Shown here: piece after piece, positions 1 to 8,917 of the stretch | How the letters are laid out: each line of letters begins with the position of its first letter | Numbering within the stretch: position 1 is the first letter of the stretch | Origin: Vibrio splendidus | GTDB lineage: Bacteria; Pseudomonadota; Gammaproteobacteria; Enterobacterales; Vibrionaceae | Length of the DNA: 64,000 nt | Assembly: GCF_003345295.1 (NCBI RefSeq) | Contig: NZ_CP031055.1 | Coordinates: forward strand, 558,001 to 622,000 | Reading direction: 5' to 3' | Notes under the pieces: generated by a model | Seen by the model: only the letters and a program-made list of their open reading frames with translations | Database searches by the model: none | Told to the model about the DNA's origin: nothing | Translations under genes and position numbers: made by a program

Positions 1-204
1 GTCAAAGCTTGGTTGTGCAGCCATGTCTTGATGGAGCTGACCAATCGCTTTGCCTTGTTGGCTTAGTGAAACCGCGTCTTTGCTTGCTGGTGATTTAGTT
101 GACACATCAGAACGTGATGCCTCAGAGCTAGAATCAGAGCGTACTGCTGGTCGGTTAGTGGTCGTTAGGGTTTGCCCTGAACGAATATTATCAATGCCTG
201 CCAT
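1..204 (-). CDS. flgM: FlgM, anti-sigma-28 factor (3' end cut by window edge)
   Basis: Only the first 68 codons are present; the gene runs off the left edge. The start is the ATG read leftward from 204, with an AAAAGG-like ribosome site just upstream. The visible protein begins MAGIDNIRSG and is Ser/Thr/Ala-rich and polar, as expected for the disordered N-terminal half of FlgM. In the family FlgM binds FliA (sigma-28, encoded here at 45779) and is exported once the hook is finished, releasing late flagellar transcription. The sigma-binding C-terminal half lies outside the window, so the call rests on the N-terminus, the position next to flgA and the sigma-28 type promoter in front. flgN probably follows off-window. 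Confidence 0.85.
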   Translation of the reverse strand, partial: MAGIDNIRSGQTLTTTNRPAVRSDSSSEASRSDVSTKSPASKDAVSLSQQGKAIGQLHQDMAAQPSFD

Positions 205-245
205 AGTTAAGCCTTTTTCTTCAAAAATGGGAACCTGTACAGTCA

Positions 246-272
246 ATATCGACCAAGGGTTCGAATACTTTA
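246..272 (-). promoter_or_regulatory. Sigma-28 (FliA) type promoter of flgM
   Basis: On the minus strand TAAA (269-272) and GTCGATAT (246-253) are separated by exactly 15 bases, against the sigma-28 pattern TAAA-N15-GCCGATAA. The expected transcription start is about 35 bases before the flgM ATG. A FliA-dependent flgM matches the known feedback of FlgM on FliA in vibrios. Confidence 0.65.
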
Positions 273-383
273 GCAATTTTTAGCTCAATAGTCGAAAAGG
301 GACAAAACACCACAGTCGTTACATTTTGGCGTTAAAGTTGAGAGCAAAATAACTAACGATACCGTCAATTTAGAAGTAAAGAG

Positions 384-1130
384 TTAAAAGTAAACCGTGA
401 CTTCAGACATGCTGGTAACAATACCTTCAATTATACGCTGTGATTTATCATTTTTCACTCTTACTTGATCACCCATTGAGCCATCCGTAAGCGCAGTCCC
501 TTTGGTGGTAATGGTCATGCCACCTTTTACTGCCTGTATGATAACCTTCTCGTTTCGGCATACGACACAGATATCGCCTCTTTCGACAACATCGCCTGGC
601 CTCAGGTTTTTTTTCACCTTAGCGCCGATCACTTGTTGGGGAGCGGTGAAACCTTGACGACGAAACTTGTTAAGCGAAATCATAGCGGTGGTGACATCGT
701 ATTGACCAACGATTTCGCCTCTTGCTAGTGAGCGTGTTGTTGTGACTAGTGGTACTGACATTGAAAGGCGTACCGGCACGTAAACTCGCCACTCATCAGG
801 AACACATTGCACTAAAACCGTAATGCTACTGCGGGTATTGCTGGTGGTTGAGGCGCTGGTATCTAGAGGAATAGGGCAATCTGTTGCTTTGATTCTAGAG
901 TCCACATTTGCTGAGTTAACAAAGAGTTCGCCGCCTTGTGGCTGCTCAACTGTCTCTAGGATGTGTTGTTCCGCCGCAGATTGAATCATTTCAATTTGCT
1001 CTGGAGTCGCAGCTTGTACAAAAAAACTAAACAATATTGATAAAATGCCGATAAACTTAGCGACAGTTTTAAAAGTAGCTCTACACATTGCTATGGAAAA
1101 AAGCGGCAGATTTGTTTTATGATATATCAT
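384..1130 (-). CDS. flgA: FlgA, flagellar P-ring assembly chaperone
   Basis: 248 residues with an N-terminal hydrophobic segment (about residues 24-41, GILSILFSFFVQA, likely cleaved after QA), so it is exported to the periplasm. The C-terminal half has the SAF/FlgA pattern: LARGEIVGQYDV, a KNLRPGDVV segment and a terminal VRVKN..RIIEGIV strand region. In the family FlgA helps FlgI polymerise around the rod. Start: ATG at 1130 has a weak ACGGA site upstream; the internal ATG at 1088 has none and would shorten the signal peptide region. It is divergent from cheV with a 77-bp gap and lies upstream of flgM on the same strand, the usual Vibrio order. Confidence 0.9.
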   Translation of the reverse strand: MIYHKTNLPLFSIAMCRATFKTVAKFIGILSILFSFFVQAATPEQIEMIQSAAEQHILETVEQPQGGELFVNSANVDSRIKATDCPIPLDTSASTTSNTRSSITVLVQCVPDEWRVYVPVRLSMSVPLVTTTRSLARGEIVGQYDVTTAMISLNKFRRQGFTAPQQVIGAKVKKNLRPGDVVERGDICVVCRNEKVIIQAVKGGMTITTKGTALTDGSMGDQVRVKNDKSQRIIEGIVTSMSEVTVYF

Positions 1131-1143
1131 TCCGTTTCTCTAG

Positions 1144-1159
1144 TGGTTCGTAGCCTGCA
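1144..1159 (+). promoter_or_regulatory. Candidate sigma-54 promoter of cheV-cheR
   Basis: TGGTTCGTAGCCTGCA has GG (1145-1146), ten bases, then GC (1157-1158). The -12 block reads CTGCA instead of TTGCA, so the match is moderate. It lies 48 bases before the cheV start. A single GCGGCA motif at 1103-1108, inside the start of flgA, lies about 40 bases upstream. Confidence 0.45.
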
Positions 1160-1207
1160 GTAGACTAACACTTTTTATACAAAAAAGTTTGATATGGAGA
1201 TGAGCTC

Positions 1208-2134
1208 ATGACGGGTATTCTTGATTCGGTGAATCAGCGTACGCAACTCGTCGGTCAAAACCGATTAGAATTACTAACCTTTCGCCTAATGGGGCGTCAG
1301 CGTTACGGCATTAATGTTTTTAAAGTAAAAGAAGTACTTCAGTGCCCTAAACTGACAAAAATGCCAAACTTGAACCCACTAGTTAAAGGTGTAGCACACA
1401 TTCGTGGCCAAACGATCTCTGTAATCGATTTGAGCTTAGCGATTGGTGGCCGTCCTACAACGGATGTTGAAAAGTGTTTTGTGGTTATTTCTGAGTTTAA
1501 CCGAACCATTCAAGGTTTCTTGGTCAGTTCAGTAGAACGCATTATTAACATGCACTGGGAGTCGATTCTTCCGCCGCCAGATGGTGCAGGCAAAGCCCAC
1601 TACCTGACTGCAGTCACCAACATTGATAATGAGCTGGTAGAAATTCTTGATGTAGAAAAAATTCTAGCGGAGATTTCACCTGTTGATGAAACAATGGACA
1701 GCAAAATTGCTGAAGAGATCGCAGAAGTAGAACAAGGTAAAGAATTGGTTCGTCGTATCTTGATTGCTGATGATTCAACCGTTGCTCGTAAGCAGGTTCA
1801 GCGTGCGATTGAGTCGATTGGTTTTGAAGTTATTTCAGTGAAAGATGGTAAAGAAGCCTATGAGAAGCTGGTGGAGATGTCATCAGAAGGCAGTATTTAC
1901 GATCAGATTTCATTGGTGATTTCAGATATCGAAATGCCAGAAATGGATGGCTATACGCTGACTGCTGAGATTCGTCGTCACGCCGAACTTAAAGATCTAT
2001 ACGTAATTTTACACTCATCATTGAGTGGTGTATTTAACCAAGCCATGGTTGAGCGTGTAGGAGCTAACTCCTTTATCGCGAAGTTCAACCCCGATGAGCT
2101 TGGTGCAGCGGTAAAAGCTGCGTTAACTAACTAA
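1208..2134 (+). CDS. cheV: CheV, CheW-receiver chemotaxis coupling protein
   Basis: 308 residues. Residues about 20-160 form a CheW-like coupling domain (LLTFRLMGRQRYGINVFKV; GVAHIRGQTISVIDL). Residues about 183-305 are a response-regulator receiver with acidic pair D188-D189, probable phosphoacceptor D240 (ISDIEMPEMDGY) and a conserved Lys near the C-terminus (AKFNPDEL). In the family CheV links chemoreceptors to CheA, and phosphorylation tunes adaptation. The ATG at 1208 has a GGAG site. cheR follows after 11 bases, so the two are probably co-transcribed. Confidence 0.95.
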   Translation: MTGILDSVNQRTQLVGQNRLELLTFRLMGRQRYGINVFKVKEVLQCPKLTKMPNLNPLVKGVAHIRGQTISVIDLSLAIGGRPTTDVEKCFVVISEFNRTIQGFLVSSVERIINMHWESILPPPDGAGKAHYLTAVTNIDNELVEILDVEKILAEISPVDETMDSKIAEEIAEVEQGKELVRRILIADDSTVARKQVQRAIESIGFEVISVKDGKEAYEKLVEMSSEGSIYDQISLVISDIEMPEMDGYTLTAEIRRHAELKDLYVILHSSLSGVFNQAMVERVGANSFIAKFNPDELGAAVKAALTN

Positions 2135-2145
2135 AAGAGACATTA

Positions 2146-2973
2146 ATGACTGCTATAACAATAAGTGATCAAGAGTATCGCGATTTCAGCCGTTTCTTAG
2201 AATCTCAATGTGGCATTGTATTAGGTGACAGCAAACAGTACTTAGTGCGCAGCCGTCTAAGCCCATTAGTAACGAAGTTTAAGTTAGCTTCGTTGTCTGA
2301 TTTGTTGAGAGATGTAGTAACAGGTCGAAACCGTGAGCTGCGCGTGGCTGCAGTCGATGCCATGACGACGAACGAGACACTTTGGTTCCGTGATACTTAC
2401 CCGTTTGCTGTGCTTGCGGATAAACTTCTACCGGAAATAGCGGCAAATAAACGTCCTATTAAGATTTGGTCTGCGGCAAGCTCTTCAGGCCAAGAAGCAT
2501 ACTCAATGGCAATGACGATTCTTGAGACTCAAGCTCGTAAGCCAGGTATGTTGCCAAATGTATCGATTACCGCAACTGACATCTCAGCAAGTATGTTGGA
2601 TATGTGCCGCACTGGCGCGTACGACAACCTTGCATTGGGACGTGGACTTTCTCCTGAGCGTCGTCGTACTTTCTTTGAAGATGCGGGCGATGGCCGTATG
2701 AAAGTGAAAGATAACGTTAAGCGCATGGTGAATTTCCGCCCTCAGAACCTGATGGACAGCTATGCATTGTTAGGTAAGTTCGACATCATCTTTTGTCGTA
2801 ACGTGCTGATTTACTTCTCACCTGATATGAAATCAAAGGTACTTAACCAGATGGCAAACAGCCTGAATCCTGGTGGTTACCTATTATTGGGTGCGTCTGA
2901 ATCGTTAACAGGCCTAACGGATCGTTTTGAAATGGTTCGCTGTAATCCAGGCATCATCTACAAATTAAAGTAA
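2146..2973 (+). CDS. cheR: CheR, chemoreceptor glutamate methyltransferase
   Basis: 275 residues. The small N-terminal helical domain (about 1-75) is followed by an S-adenosylmethionine methyltransferase fold with the motif WSAASSSGQE at 108-117, MTTNETLWFRD at 73-83, and FDIIFCRNVLIYF near the catalytic core. It methylates glutamates on chemoreceptors and opposes CheB (49966). It follows cheV closely, and a strong terminator follows at 3016. Confidence 0.95.
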   Translation: MTAITISDQEYRDFSRFLESQCGIVLGDSKQYLVRSRLSPLVTKFKLASLSDLLRDVVTGRNRELRVAAVDAMTTNETLWFRDTYPFAVLADKLLPEIAANKRPIKIWSAASSSGQEAYSMAMTILETQARKPGMLPNVSITATDISASMLDMCRTGAYDNLALGRGLSPERRRTFFEDAGDGRMKVKDNVKRMVNFRPQNLMDSYALLGKFDIIFCRNVLIYFSPDMKSKVLNQMANSLNPGGYLLLGASESLTGLTDRFEMVRCNPGIIYKLK

Positions 2974-3015
2974 TGAGTGGCACCAGTACTAGGTGCAACG
3001 TTACTGCCTAATTCC

Positions 3016-3045
3016 AAAACCCAGCCAAGTGCTGGGTTTTCTTTT
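3016..3045 (+). terminator. Rho-independent terminator after cheR
   Basis: A perfect 10-bp stem (AAAACCCAGC, 3016-3025, with GCTGGGTTTT, 3031-3040), five-base loop, then a T-rich tail. It ends the cheV-cheR unit before the flgB promoters. Confidence 0.9.
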
Positions 3046-3100
3046 TCCGGCTGAAGCTATATCTTTAAGTCAGAGTGACATTCCAATTTACTCTACTTTT

Positions 3101-3116
3101 TGGCTTGTATATTGCA
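3101..3116 (+). promoter_or_regulatory. Sigma-54 promoter of flgB operon (upstream copy)
   Basis: TGGCTTGTATATTGCA: GG 3102-3103, N10, GC 3114-3115. This is a near-consensus -24/-12 element with TGGC and TTGCA both present, about 113 bases before the flgB ATG. Confidence 0.65.
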
Positions 3117-3171
3117 AGTTTACCCACGAGTAACCTGTAAAAGTATTGATAGCCCGCTTTGTTTTAAAAGT

Positions 3172-3187
3172 TGGTATATATATTGCT
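3172..3187 (+). promoter_or_regulatory. Sigma-54 promoter of flgB operon (downstream copy)
   Basis: TGGTATATATATTGCT: GG 3173-3174, N10, GC 3185-3186, with a perfect TTGCT -12 block. It lies 42 bases before flgB and exactly 71 bp downstream of the other element. Confidence 0.65.
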
Positions 3188-3228
3188 TTGGTTATCTCAT
3201 GACAGTCAGTTCTTGAGTTGAGGTTTAC

Positions 3229-3624
3229 ATGGCTATTTCTTTTGACAATGCTTTAGGCATTCACCAGCACACAGTTGGTGTACGTGAACGTAACGCTGAG
3301 GTGCTTTCCACTAATATCGCGCAAGCAAACACGCCTGGGTATAAAGCAAAAGGATTAGACTTTAAGAAATCGCTGCAAGCGGCAAGTTCTGGGGCAAGCA
3401 TTGGTCTTAGCCGTACAGATGGTCGGCACATTTCTGCCTCAACAACGGTGAACGGGGAAACGAAGTATCGAATTCCTACCCAACCTGATACAGGAGATGG
3501 CAACACGGTTGATTTGGATTTGGAAAGAAACCTTTTCATGCAAAACCAAATTAGGCATCAAGCCTCTCTCGACTTCCTAGGAAGTAAGTTCAAGAATTTA
3601 ACTAAAGCGATTAAAGGGGAATAA
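3229..3624 (+). CDS. flgB: FlgB, proximal rod protein
   Basis: 131 residues, the usual FlgB length. The N-terminus carries the axial-protein motif LSTNIAQANTPGYKAKGLDF and the C-terminus the helical NLFMQNQIRHQASLDFL region that forms the coiled rod core. FlgB sits at the base of the rod on the FliE/FliF side. It is the first gene of flgBCDE behind two sigma-54 type elements, and flgC follows after four bases. Confidence 0.95.
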   Translation: MAISFDNALGIHQHTVGVRERNAEVLSTNIAQANTPGYKAKGLDFKKSLQAASSGASIGLSRTDGRHISASTTVNGETKYRIPTQPDTGDGNTVDLDLERNLFMQNQIRHQASLDFLGSKFKNLTKAIKGE

Positions 3625-3628
3625 TTAG

Positions 3629-4042
3629 ATGAGTTTATTCAATGTATTCAATGTGACTGGTTCTGCGATGAGTGCTGAATCTGTTCGTCTAAATACGACC
3701 TCGAGCAACCTTGCGAATGCGGACAGTGTAAGTAGTTCTGCTGAAGAAACTTACAAGGCTCGCCACGCAGTGTTTGGCGCTGAGTTAAATAAAGCACGTA
3801 ACAGTGGTCACACTGTGCCTGTGAAAGTATTAGGTATTGTGGAAAGCGATAAGCCGCTGAGCGCGGAGTACAACCCAGATCACCCATTAGCGAATGACGA
3901 AGGCTATATCTACAAGCCTAACGTGAACGTTATGGAAGAAATGGCCAACATGATTTCGGCATCACGCGCGTACCAAACAAACGTGCAGGTTGCTGACTCG
4001 AGTAAACAAATGCTGCTGCGTACGCTGCAGATGGGTCAATAA
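3629..4042 (+). CDS. flgC: FlgC, proximal rod protein
   Basis: 137 residues. The axial motif LNTTSSNLANADSVSSS is near the N-terminus and the typical FlgC C-terminus (PNVNVMEEMANMISASRAYQ) is present. It forms part of the proximal rod with FlgB and FlgF. The gene lies four bases after flgB and 17 bases before flgD. Confidence 0.95.
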   Translation: MSLFNVFNVTGSAMSAESVRLNTTSSNLANADSVSSSAEETYKARHAVFGAELNKARNSGHTVPVKVLGIVESDKPLSAEYNPDHPLANDEGYIYKPNVNVMEEMANMISASRAYQTNVQVADSSKQMLLRTLQMGQ

Positions 4043-4059
4043 GGATAAGGAGGTAGCAA

Positions 4060-4773
4060 ATGGCTGGAATCAACAACAATGTTGGTCAAAGCGGCTTGTC
4101 CTATGTTGACCAGCTGAAGAGTCTTCAAGATGGTACTAAGAAGCCCGACGAAACAACAGGTAAGCAGGATCTTAAACAAGAAGACTTCTTATCTTTGTTG
4201 ACTAAGCAATTAGCCCAACAAGACCCTTTTAAGCCGGTTAGCAATGACCAGATGATTGCGCAAATGGCTTCATTTGCGACCGTAGATGGCATTGGCAAAA
4301 TGAATACACAGTTTGAAAGCTTGAATTCATCAATGACTTCTAACCAAGCATTACAGGCATCTTCTTTGGTTGGCCGCGATGTATTGGTTCCTGGTGCGGC
4401 AGGTGTGAAACCTGGTGATGGCGGTATGGCGTCCATGGTTAAGCTTCCTCAGGCAATGGACAATGTAATCGTCCGTGTTGAGAACGAAGTTGGACAATTG
4501 GTTCGCACTTTTGATATCGGCTCTAAACCATCAGGCGACACACGTGTTGAATGGGACGGAAAAGACGAAGACGGTAACCCATTGCCGGCTGGTAAATACA
4601 ACGTGAAAGCGTCGGGTTTACTGGATGGCGAGAACACAGAGTTCCAAGTTTCCAGTTATGCGAACGTGAACAGTGTGCTTCTTGGTAAGGGCGATGGCAA
4701 CGTACTACTCAATCTGGCTGGTTTCACATCGCCAGTACGACTTGCTGAAGTACTAGAAGTTGGTAAAGCGTAA
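4060..4773 (+). CDS. flgD: FlgD, hook-cap (hook scaffolding) protein
   Basis: 237 residues. The N-terminal block LKQEDFLSLLTKQLAQQDPF (about residues 38-57) is the FlgD signature, and the C-terminal part has the Ig-like FlgD fold with RVEWDGKDEDGNPLPAGKY. FlgD caps the growing hook so FlgE can add beneath it. The start has a strong AAGGAGG ribosome site. Confidence 0.95.
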   Translation: MAGINNNVGQSGLSYVDQLKSLQDGTKKPDETTGKQDLKQEDFLSLLTKQLAQQDPFKPVSNDQMIAQMASFATVDGIGKMNTQFESLNSSMTSNQALQASSLVGRDVLVPGAAGVKPGDGGMASMVKLPQAMDNVIVRVENEVGQLVRTFDIGSKPSGDTRVEWDGKDEDGNPLPAGKYNVKASGLLDGENTEFQVSSYANVNSVLLGKGDGNVLLNLAGFTSPVRLAEVLEVGKA

Positions 4774-4823
4774 CGCTTTAAAAGAGTGATTATGCTAGCT
4801 AGAGAGATTAGGAGAATATTGGA

Positions 4824-6128
4824 ATGTCATATGTAGCTTTAAGCGGTCTATCCGCTGCACAACTAGACCTGAATACAACCAGTAACAACATTGCGAACGC
4901 AAACACATTCGGCTTTAAAGAGTCACGTGCGGAGTTTGGCGATGTTTACTCAAGTTCGTTATTCACTAACGCAAAAACGACGGCAGGTGGCGGTGCGCAA
5001 GCTAGCCAAGTGGCGCAACAGTTCCATGAAGGTTCAAGTATTTATACGAACAACCCAATGGACTTACGTGTAAGTGGTACAGGTTTCTTTGCAGTATCGA
5101 AAGACCGTATGGTACCGGAGATCAATGAACTAACGCGTAATGGTGCATTTCACCTAAACAAAGACAACTACATGGTTACCGCTAACGATGAGTTTCTTTT
5201 AGGTTACGATGTTGATCCAAACTCGGGTGAAGTTCTTTCTTACGCGCCAAAGCCTCTCGACATTCCTGCTGAGTTTGGTAAGCCAAAACAGACAGAAAAC
5301 ATTGAAGTAGGAGTTAACCTTCCTGCAAACGGTGATCTTAAAGACCCGGCTGCATTTAACTTCAAAGATGCTGATACTTATAACCGTGCAACGTCTTCGA
5401 CGGTATACGATTCTATGGGTCAGTCTTACAAGTTAACGACTTACTACCTCAAAGATCAGACTCAACCAAACACTTGGCAGACGTACTACACCATGTCAGA
5501 TGAGAACGGTGAAAAGCCGGTCAACATTACTGGTGGTGATGCGACCAATGCACAAGGTCATGTTGGTCACACAATGAAGTTCAATAATGACGGTACGTTG
5601 GCGAGCCTTAACAATGGCCAGCCAATTAACTCTGAGGCACTAGGTGCTGGAGCGAACCCAATTGATTTGAACGGTGCAGATCCAACGCAGGTGCTTAAGT
5701 TTGGTCTAGATTCATCAACTCAGTTTGCCGCTCCATTTGAACTGACTAAGTTCGATGAAGATGGCGCGACAACAGGTTTCTTAACTAAAATCGATTTCGA
5801 TGAGTACGGTAGTGTTTTAGGTACTTACTCAAATGGTGAAAACGTGATGCTTGGCCGTGTAGGCTTGGTTCGTGTACCCAATGAGCAAGGCCTAGATAAG
5901 AAAGGCGGCACTCAGTGGGATTCTACTAATGACTCAGGTTCTAAAATCTGGGGTGAATCGAACAAAGGTTCATTTGGTAGCATCAACAACGGCTCGCTAG
6001 AGCAGTCGAACATCGATATGACTCAAGAACTGGTTGATTTGATTTCTGCTCAACGTAACTTCCAAGCGAACTCTCGTTCTCTAGAAGTACACAACCAACT
6101 GCAACAGAATATTCTTCAGATTCGTTAA
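4824..6128 (+). CDS. flgE: FlgE, flagellar hook protein
   Basis: 434 residues. It starts MSYVALSGLSAAQLDLNTTSNNIANANTFGFKESRAEFG-like (axial rod/hook motif) and ends with the flagellar basal-body C-terminal motif (QELVDLISAQRNFQANSRSL). The large central part is the surface-exposed hook domain. FlgE polymerises into the hook under FlgD. The gene ends the first hook-rod unit; a 15-bp palindrome follows at 6156. Confidence 0.95.
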   Translation: MSYVALSGLSAAQLDLNTTSNNIANANTFGFKESRAEFGDVYSSSLFTNAKTTAGGGAQASQVAQQFHEGSSIYTNNPMDLRVSGTGFFAVSKDRMVPEINELTRNGAFHLNKDNYMVTANDEFLLGYDVDPNSGEVLSYAPKPLDIPAEFGKPKQTENIEVGVNLPANGDLKDPAAFNFKDADTYNRATSSTVYDSMGQSYKLTTYYLKDQTQPNTWQTYYTMSDENGEKPVNITGGDATNAQGHVGHTMKFNNDGTLASLNNGQPINSEALGAGANPIDLNGADPTQVLKFGLDSSTQFAAPFELTKFDEDGATTGFLTKIDFDEYGSVLGTYSNGENVMLGRVGLVRVPNEQGLDKKGGTQWDSTNDSGSKIWGESNKGSFGSINNGSLEQSNIDMTQELVDLISAQRNFQANSRSLEVHNQLQQNILQIR

Positions 6129-6155
6129 TCGTTTCGAGCGTTTGAATCATCTGCG

Positions 6156-6188
6156 AATACCCAATTCAATGTTATTGAATTGGGTATT
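6156..6188 (+). terminator. Strong hairpin after flgE (probable terminator)
   Basis: A perfect 15-bp inverted repeat, AATACCCAATTCAAT (6156-6170) and ATTGAATTGGGTATT (6174-6188), with a three-base loop. There is no long T-run, so termination may be partial or Rho-assisted. It separates flgBCDE from the flgF promoter. Confidence 0.6.
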
Positions 6189-6222
6189 GTTGCTGAATTT
6201 GATATGGCTGTTTACTTTTCTA

Positions 6223-6244
6223 TTTGCCGCCCCTATTGCCGCCC
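6223..6244 (+). promoter_or_regulatory. Tandem TTGCCGCCC motifs upstream of flgF (candidate activator site)
   Basis: Two direct copies of TTGCCGCCC start at 6224 and 6236, 12 bp apart and about 110 bp upstream of the flgF sigma-54 element. The reverse complement, GCGGCAA, is paired upstream of the first flagellin at 14393. The position suits an enhancer-binding activator such as FlrC; binding is inferred. Confidence 0.4.
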
Positions 6245-6345
6245 GGTAATGCCACTGGCAACAATTCTTCCTCAATGATCCTTTTGTGATCCCTCTTCTT
6301 CGTTGTTTTCTATTTAAATTATTGATAAATAACAGTTAAAAATAC

Positions 6346-6361
6346 TGGCACAGTGTTTGCT
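6346..6361 (+). promoter_or_regulatory. Sigma-54 promoter of flgF operon
   Basis: TGGCACAGTGTTTGCT matches the -24/-12 consensus at every conserved base (GG 6347-6348, N10, GC 6359-6360) and lies 38 bases before the flgF start. Confidence 0.85.
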
Positions 6362-6398
6362 TTGTTAGCCCCAGAAGATGATTTTTTGGAGCAAAATT

Positions 6399-7148
<750 letters not shown>

Positions 7149-7169
7149 TAGAATTTAAAGGAATTTGCT

Positions 7170-7958
7170 ATGCATCCAGCATTATGGGTAAGTAAAACAG
7201 GTTTAGATGCACAACAAACCAATATCTCAACGATTTCGAACAACCTTGCCAACGCCTCGACCATTGGTTTTAAAAAGAGCCGTGCGGTATTTGAAGATCT
7301 GTTCTATCAGAATATCAACCAGCCAGGTGGCCAATCGTCTCAAAATACTGAGCTGCCAAGTGGCTTGATGTTAGGTGCAGGTTCAAAAGTAGTCGCAACT
7401 CAAAAAGTGCACACTCACGGTAACGCGCAAACGACGTCGAACAGCTTAGATATGATGATTGAAGGCGACGGCTTCTTCCAAGTTGAAATGCCAGACGGTG
7501 AAACAGGTTACAGCCGAAATGGTCAGTTCACTCTGAACGGTGACGGCGCGATCGTTACATCAGGTCAAGGTTATGCTCTGCAACCAGAAATCGTGATTCC
7601 TGAAGATGCGATTTCGGTAACTGTTGGTAACGACGGTGAAGTATCAGTACGCCTACGTGGTGAGCAAAACAACGTCGTGGTTGGCCAAATCACCATCACT
7701 GACTTCGTAAACCCAGGTGGTTTAGAGCCTGTAGGTCAAAACCTTTACTTACCAACCGGTGCTAGTGGCGACCCGCAAGAGGGTGTTCCTGGCTTTGATG
7801 GCTTAGGTAATATTCGTCAGTCGATGCTAGAAACATCGAACGTCAACGTAACCGAAGAGCTGGTTAATATGATTGAAGCTCAACGTGTTTATGAAATGAA
7901 CTCGAAAGTTATCTCGTCGGTAGACAAGATGATGAGCTTTGTTAACCAACAGCTGTAA
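7170..7958 (+). CDS. flgG: FlgG, distal rod protein
   Basis: 262 residues, typical for FlgG. It has the N-terminal motif ISTISNNLANASTIGFKKSR, a central DGFFQVEMPDGETGYSRNG block shared by rod proteins, and the C-terminal VNVTEELVNMIEAQRVYEMN. It forms the distal rod inside the P and L rings. AAAGGAA precedes the start. It lies 21 bases after flgF. Confidence 0.95.
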   Translation: MHPALWVSKTGLDAQQTNISTISNNLANASTIGFKKSRAVFEDLFYQNINQPGGQSSQNTELPSGLMLGAGSKVVATQKVHTHGNAQTTSNSLDMMIEGDGFFQVEMPDGETGYSRNGQFTLNGDGAIVTSGQGYALQPEIVIPEDAISVTVGNDGEVSVRLRGEQNNVVVGQITITDFVNPGGLEPVGQNLYLPTGASGDPQEGVPGFDGLGNIRQSMLETSNVNVTEELVNMIEAQRVYEMNSKVISSVDKMMSFVNQQL

Positions 7959-8046
7959 TTGGTTTATTTGCCGTTTACTTTTTTAATTAATAGATCTGTT
8001 TTTGCTAATTGATCCATTTACCACTGCCTGCTGAGAGTATATCGCC

Positions 8047-8823
8047 ATGAAACGTATTTTTTGTTTAGCTCTGTTTATGTCTATGACGGGTTGTGCTGTA
8101 CTGGATCCGATCGAGACTCCAGCAGAAGAAAACGCAACCACAGTAGTTGATGCAGTGGAAGGTGATAAGTCGGCTCAAGAGAGCTCAGGCATTATTGATA
8201 CACTTCGTGGTCGAACCGATCCAGTTGCTGGTGACCCAGCATGGGCGCCAATCAATCCAAAAGAAAAACCAGAACACTACGCAGCAGCAACGGGCTCACT
8301 GTTCAATGTTAATCACATTGGCAGCATGTATGACGACTCAAAACCTCGTGGCATTGGAGACATCATTACCGTGGCGTTAGACGAGAATACTCGAGCGACC
8401 AAGAAAGCCAACGCAGACATGTCTAAGTCGAACGATGCATCGATGGAGCCGCTGGCAGTTGGTGGTCAAGAGCTGACTATCGACAAGTACAACTTTTCTT
8501 ATGATCTGAGCAACACCAACACCTTTGCGGGTGACGCGTCAGCCAACCAAAGTAACAGCATCAGCGGCTACATTACCGTTGAAGTTATCGAAGTATTAGC
8601 CAATGGTAACCTAGTGGTTCGTGGTGAAAAGTGGATGACACTGAATACGGGTGATGAGTATATCCGCCTAAGTGGTACTATCCGCCCTGACGATATAGAT
8701 TTTGAAAATACCATCGCTTCAAACCGTGTTTCTAACGCACGAATTCAGTACTCAGGGACTGGAGTGCAAAAAGATATGCAAGAGCCTGGATTCTTGGCAC
8801 GATTCTTTAATGTATCACTGTAG
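8047..8823 (+). CDS. flgH: FlgH, L-ring lipoprotein
   Basis: 258 residues. The short lipoprotein signal ends in MSMTGC, with Cys16 the lipidation site. The family motifs SLFNVNHIGSMYDDSKPRGIGDIITV and VEVIEVLANGNLVVRGEKW are present. FlgH builds the outer-membrane L ring, the outer bushing of the rod. It lies in the flgFGHIJ unit with an 88-bp gap before it. Confidence 0.95.
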   Translation: MKRIFCLALFMSMTGCAVLDPIETPAEENATTVVDAVEGDKSAQESSGIIDTLRGRTDPVAGDPAWAPINPKEKPEHYAAATGSLFNVNHIGSMYDDSKPRGIGDIITVALDENTRATKKANADMSKSNDASMEPLAVGGQELTIDKYNFSYDLSNTNTFAGDASANQSNSISGYITVEVIEVLANGNLVVRGEKWMTLNTGDEYIRLSGTIRPDDIDFENTIASNRVSNARIQYSGTGVQKDMQEPGFLARFFNVSL

Positions 8824-8917
8824 AGCTTGAGAGGGTGTCGAGATACTGACAACCTCTATCACGCAGCCATATTTAGCTAAGCTATTATAAATTAAAGCAA
8901 TACAGACAGGTTACTCA

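Noticed and set aside
50..283. Plus-strand open frame at the left edge
   Set aside because: It lies antisense to flgM and its promoter, and has no family features.
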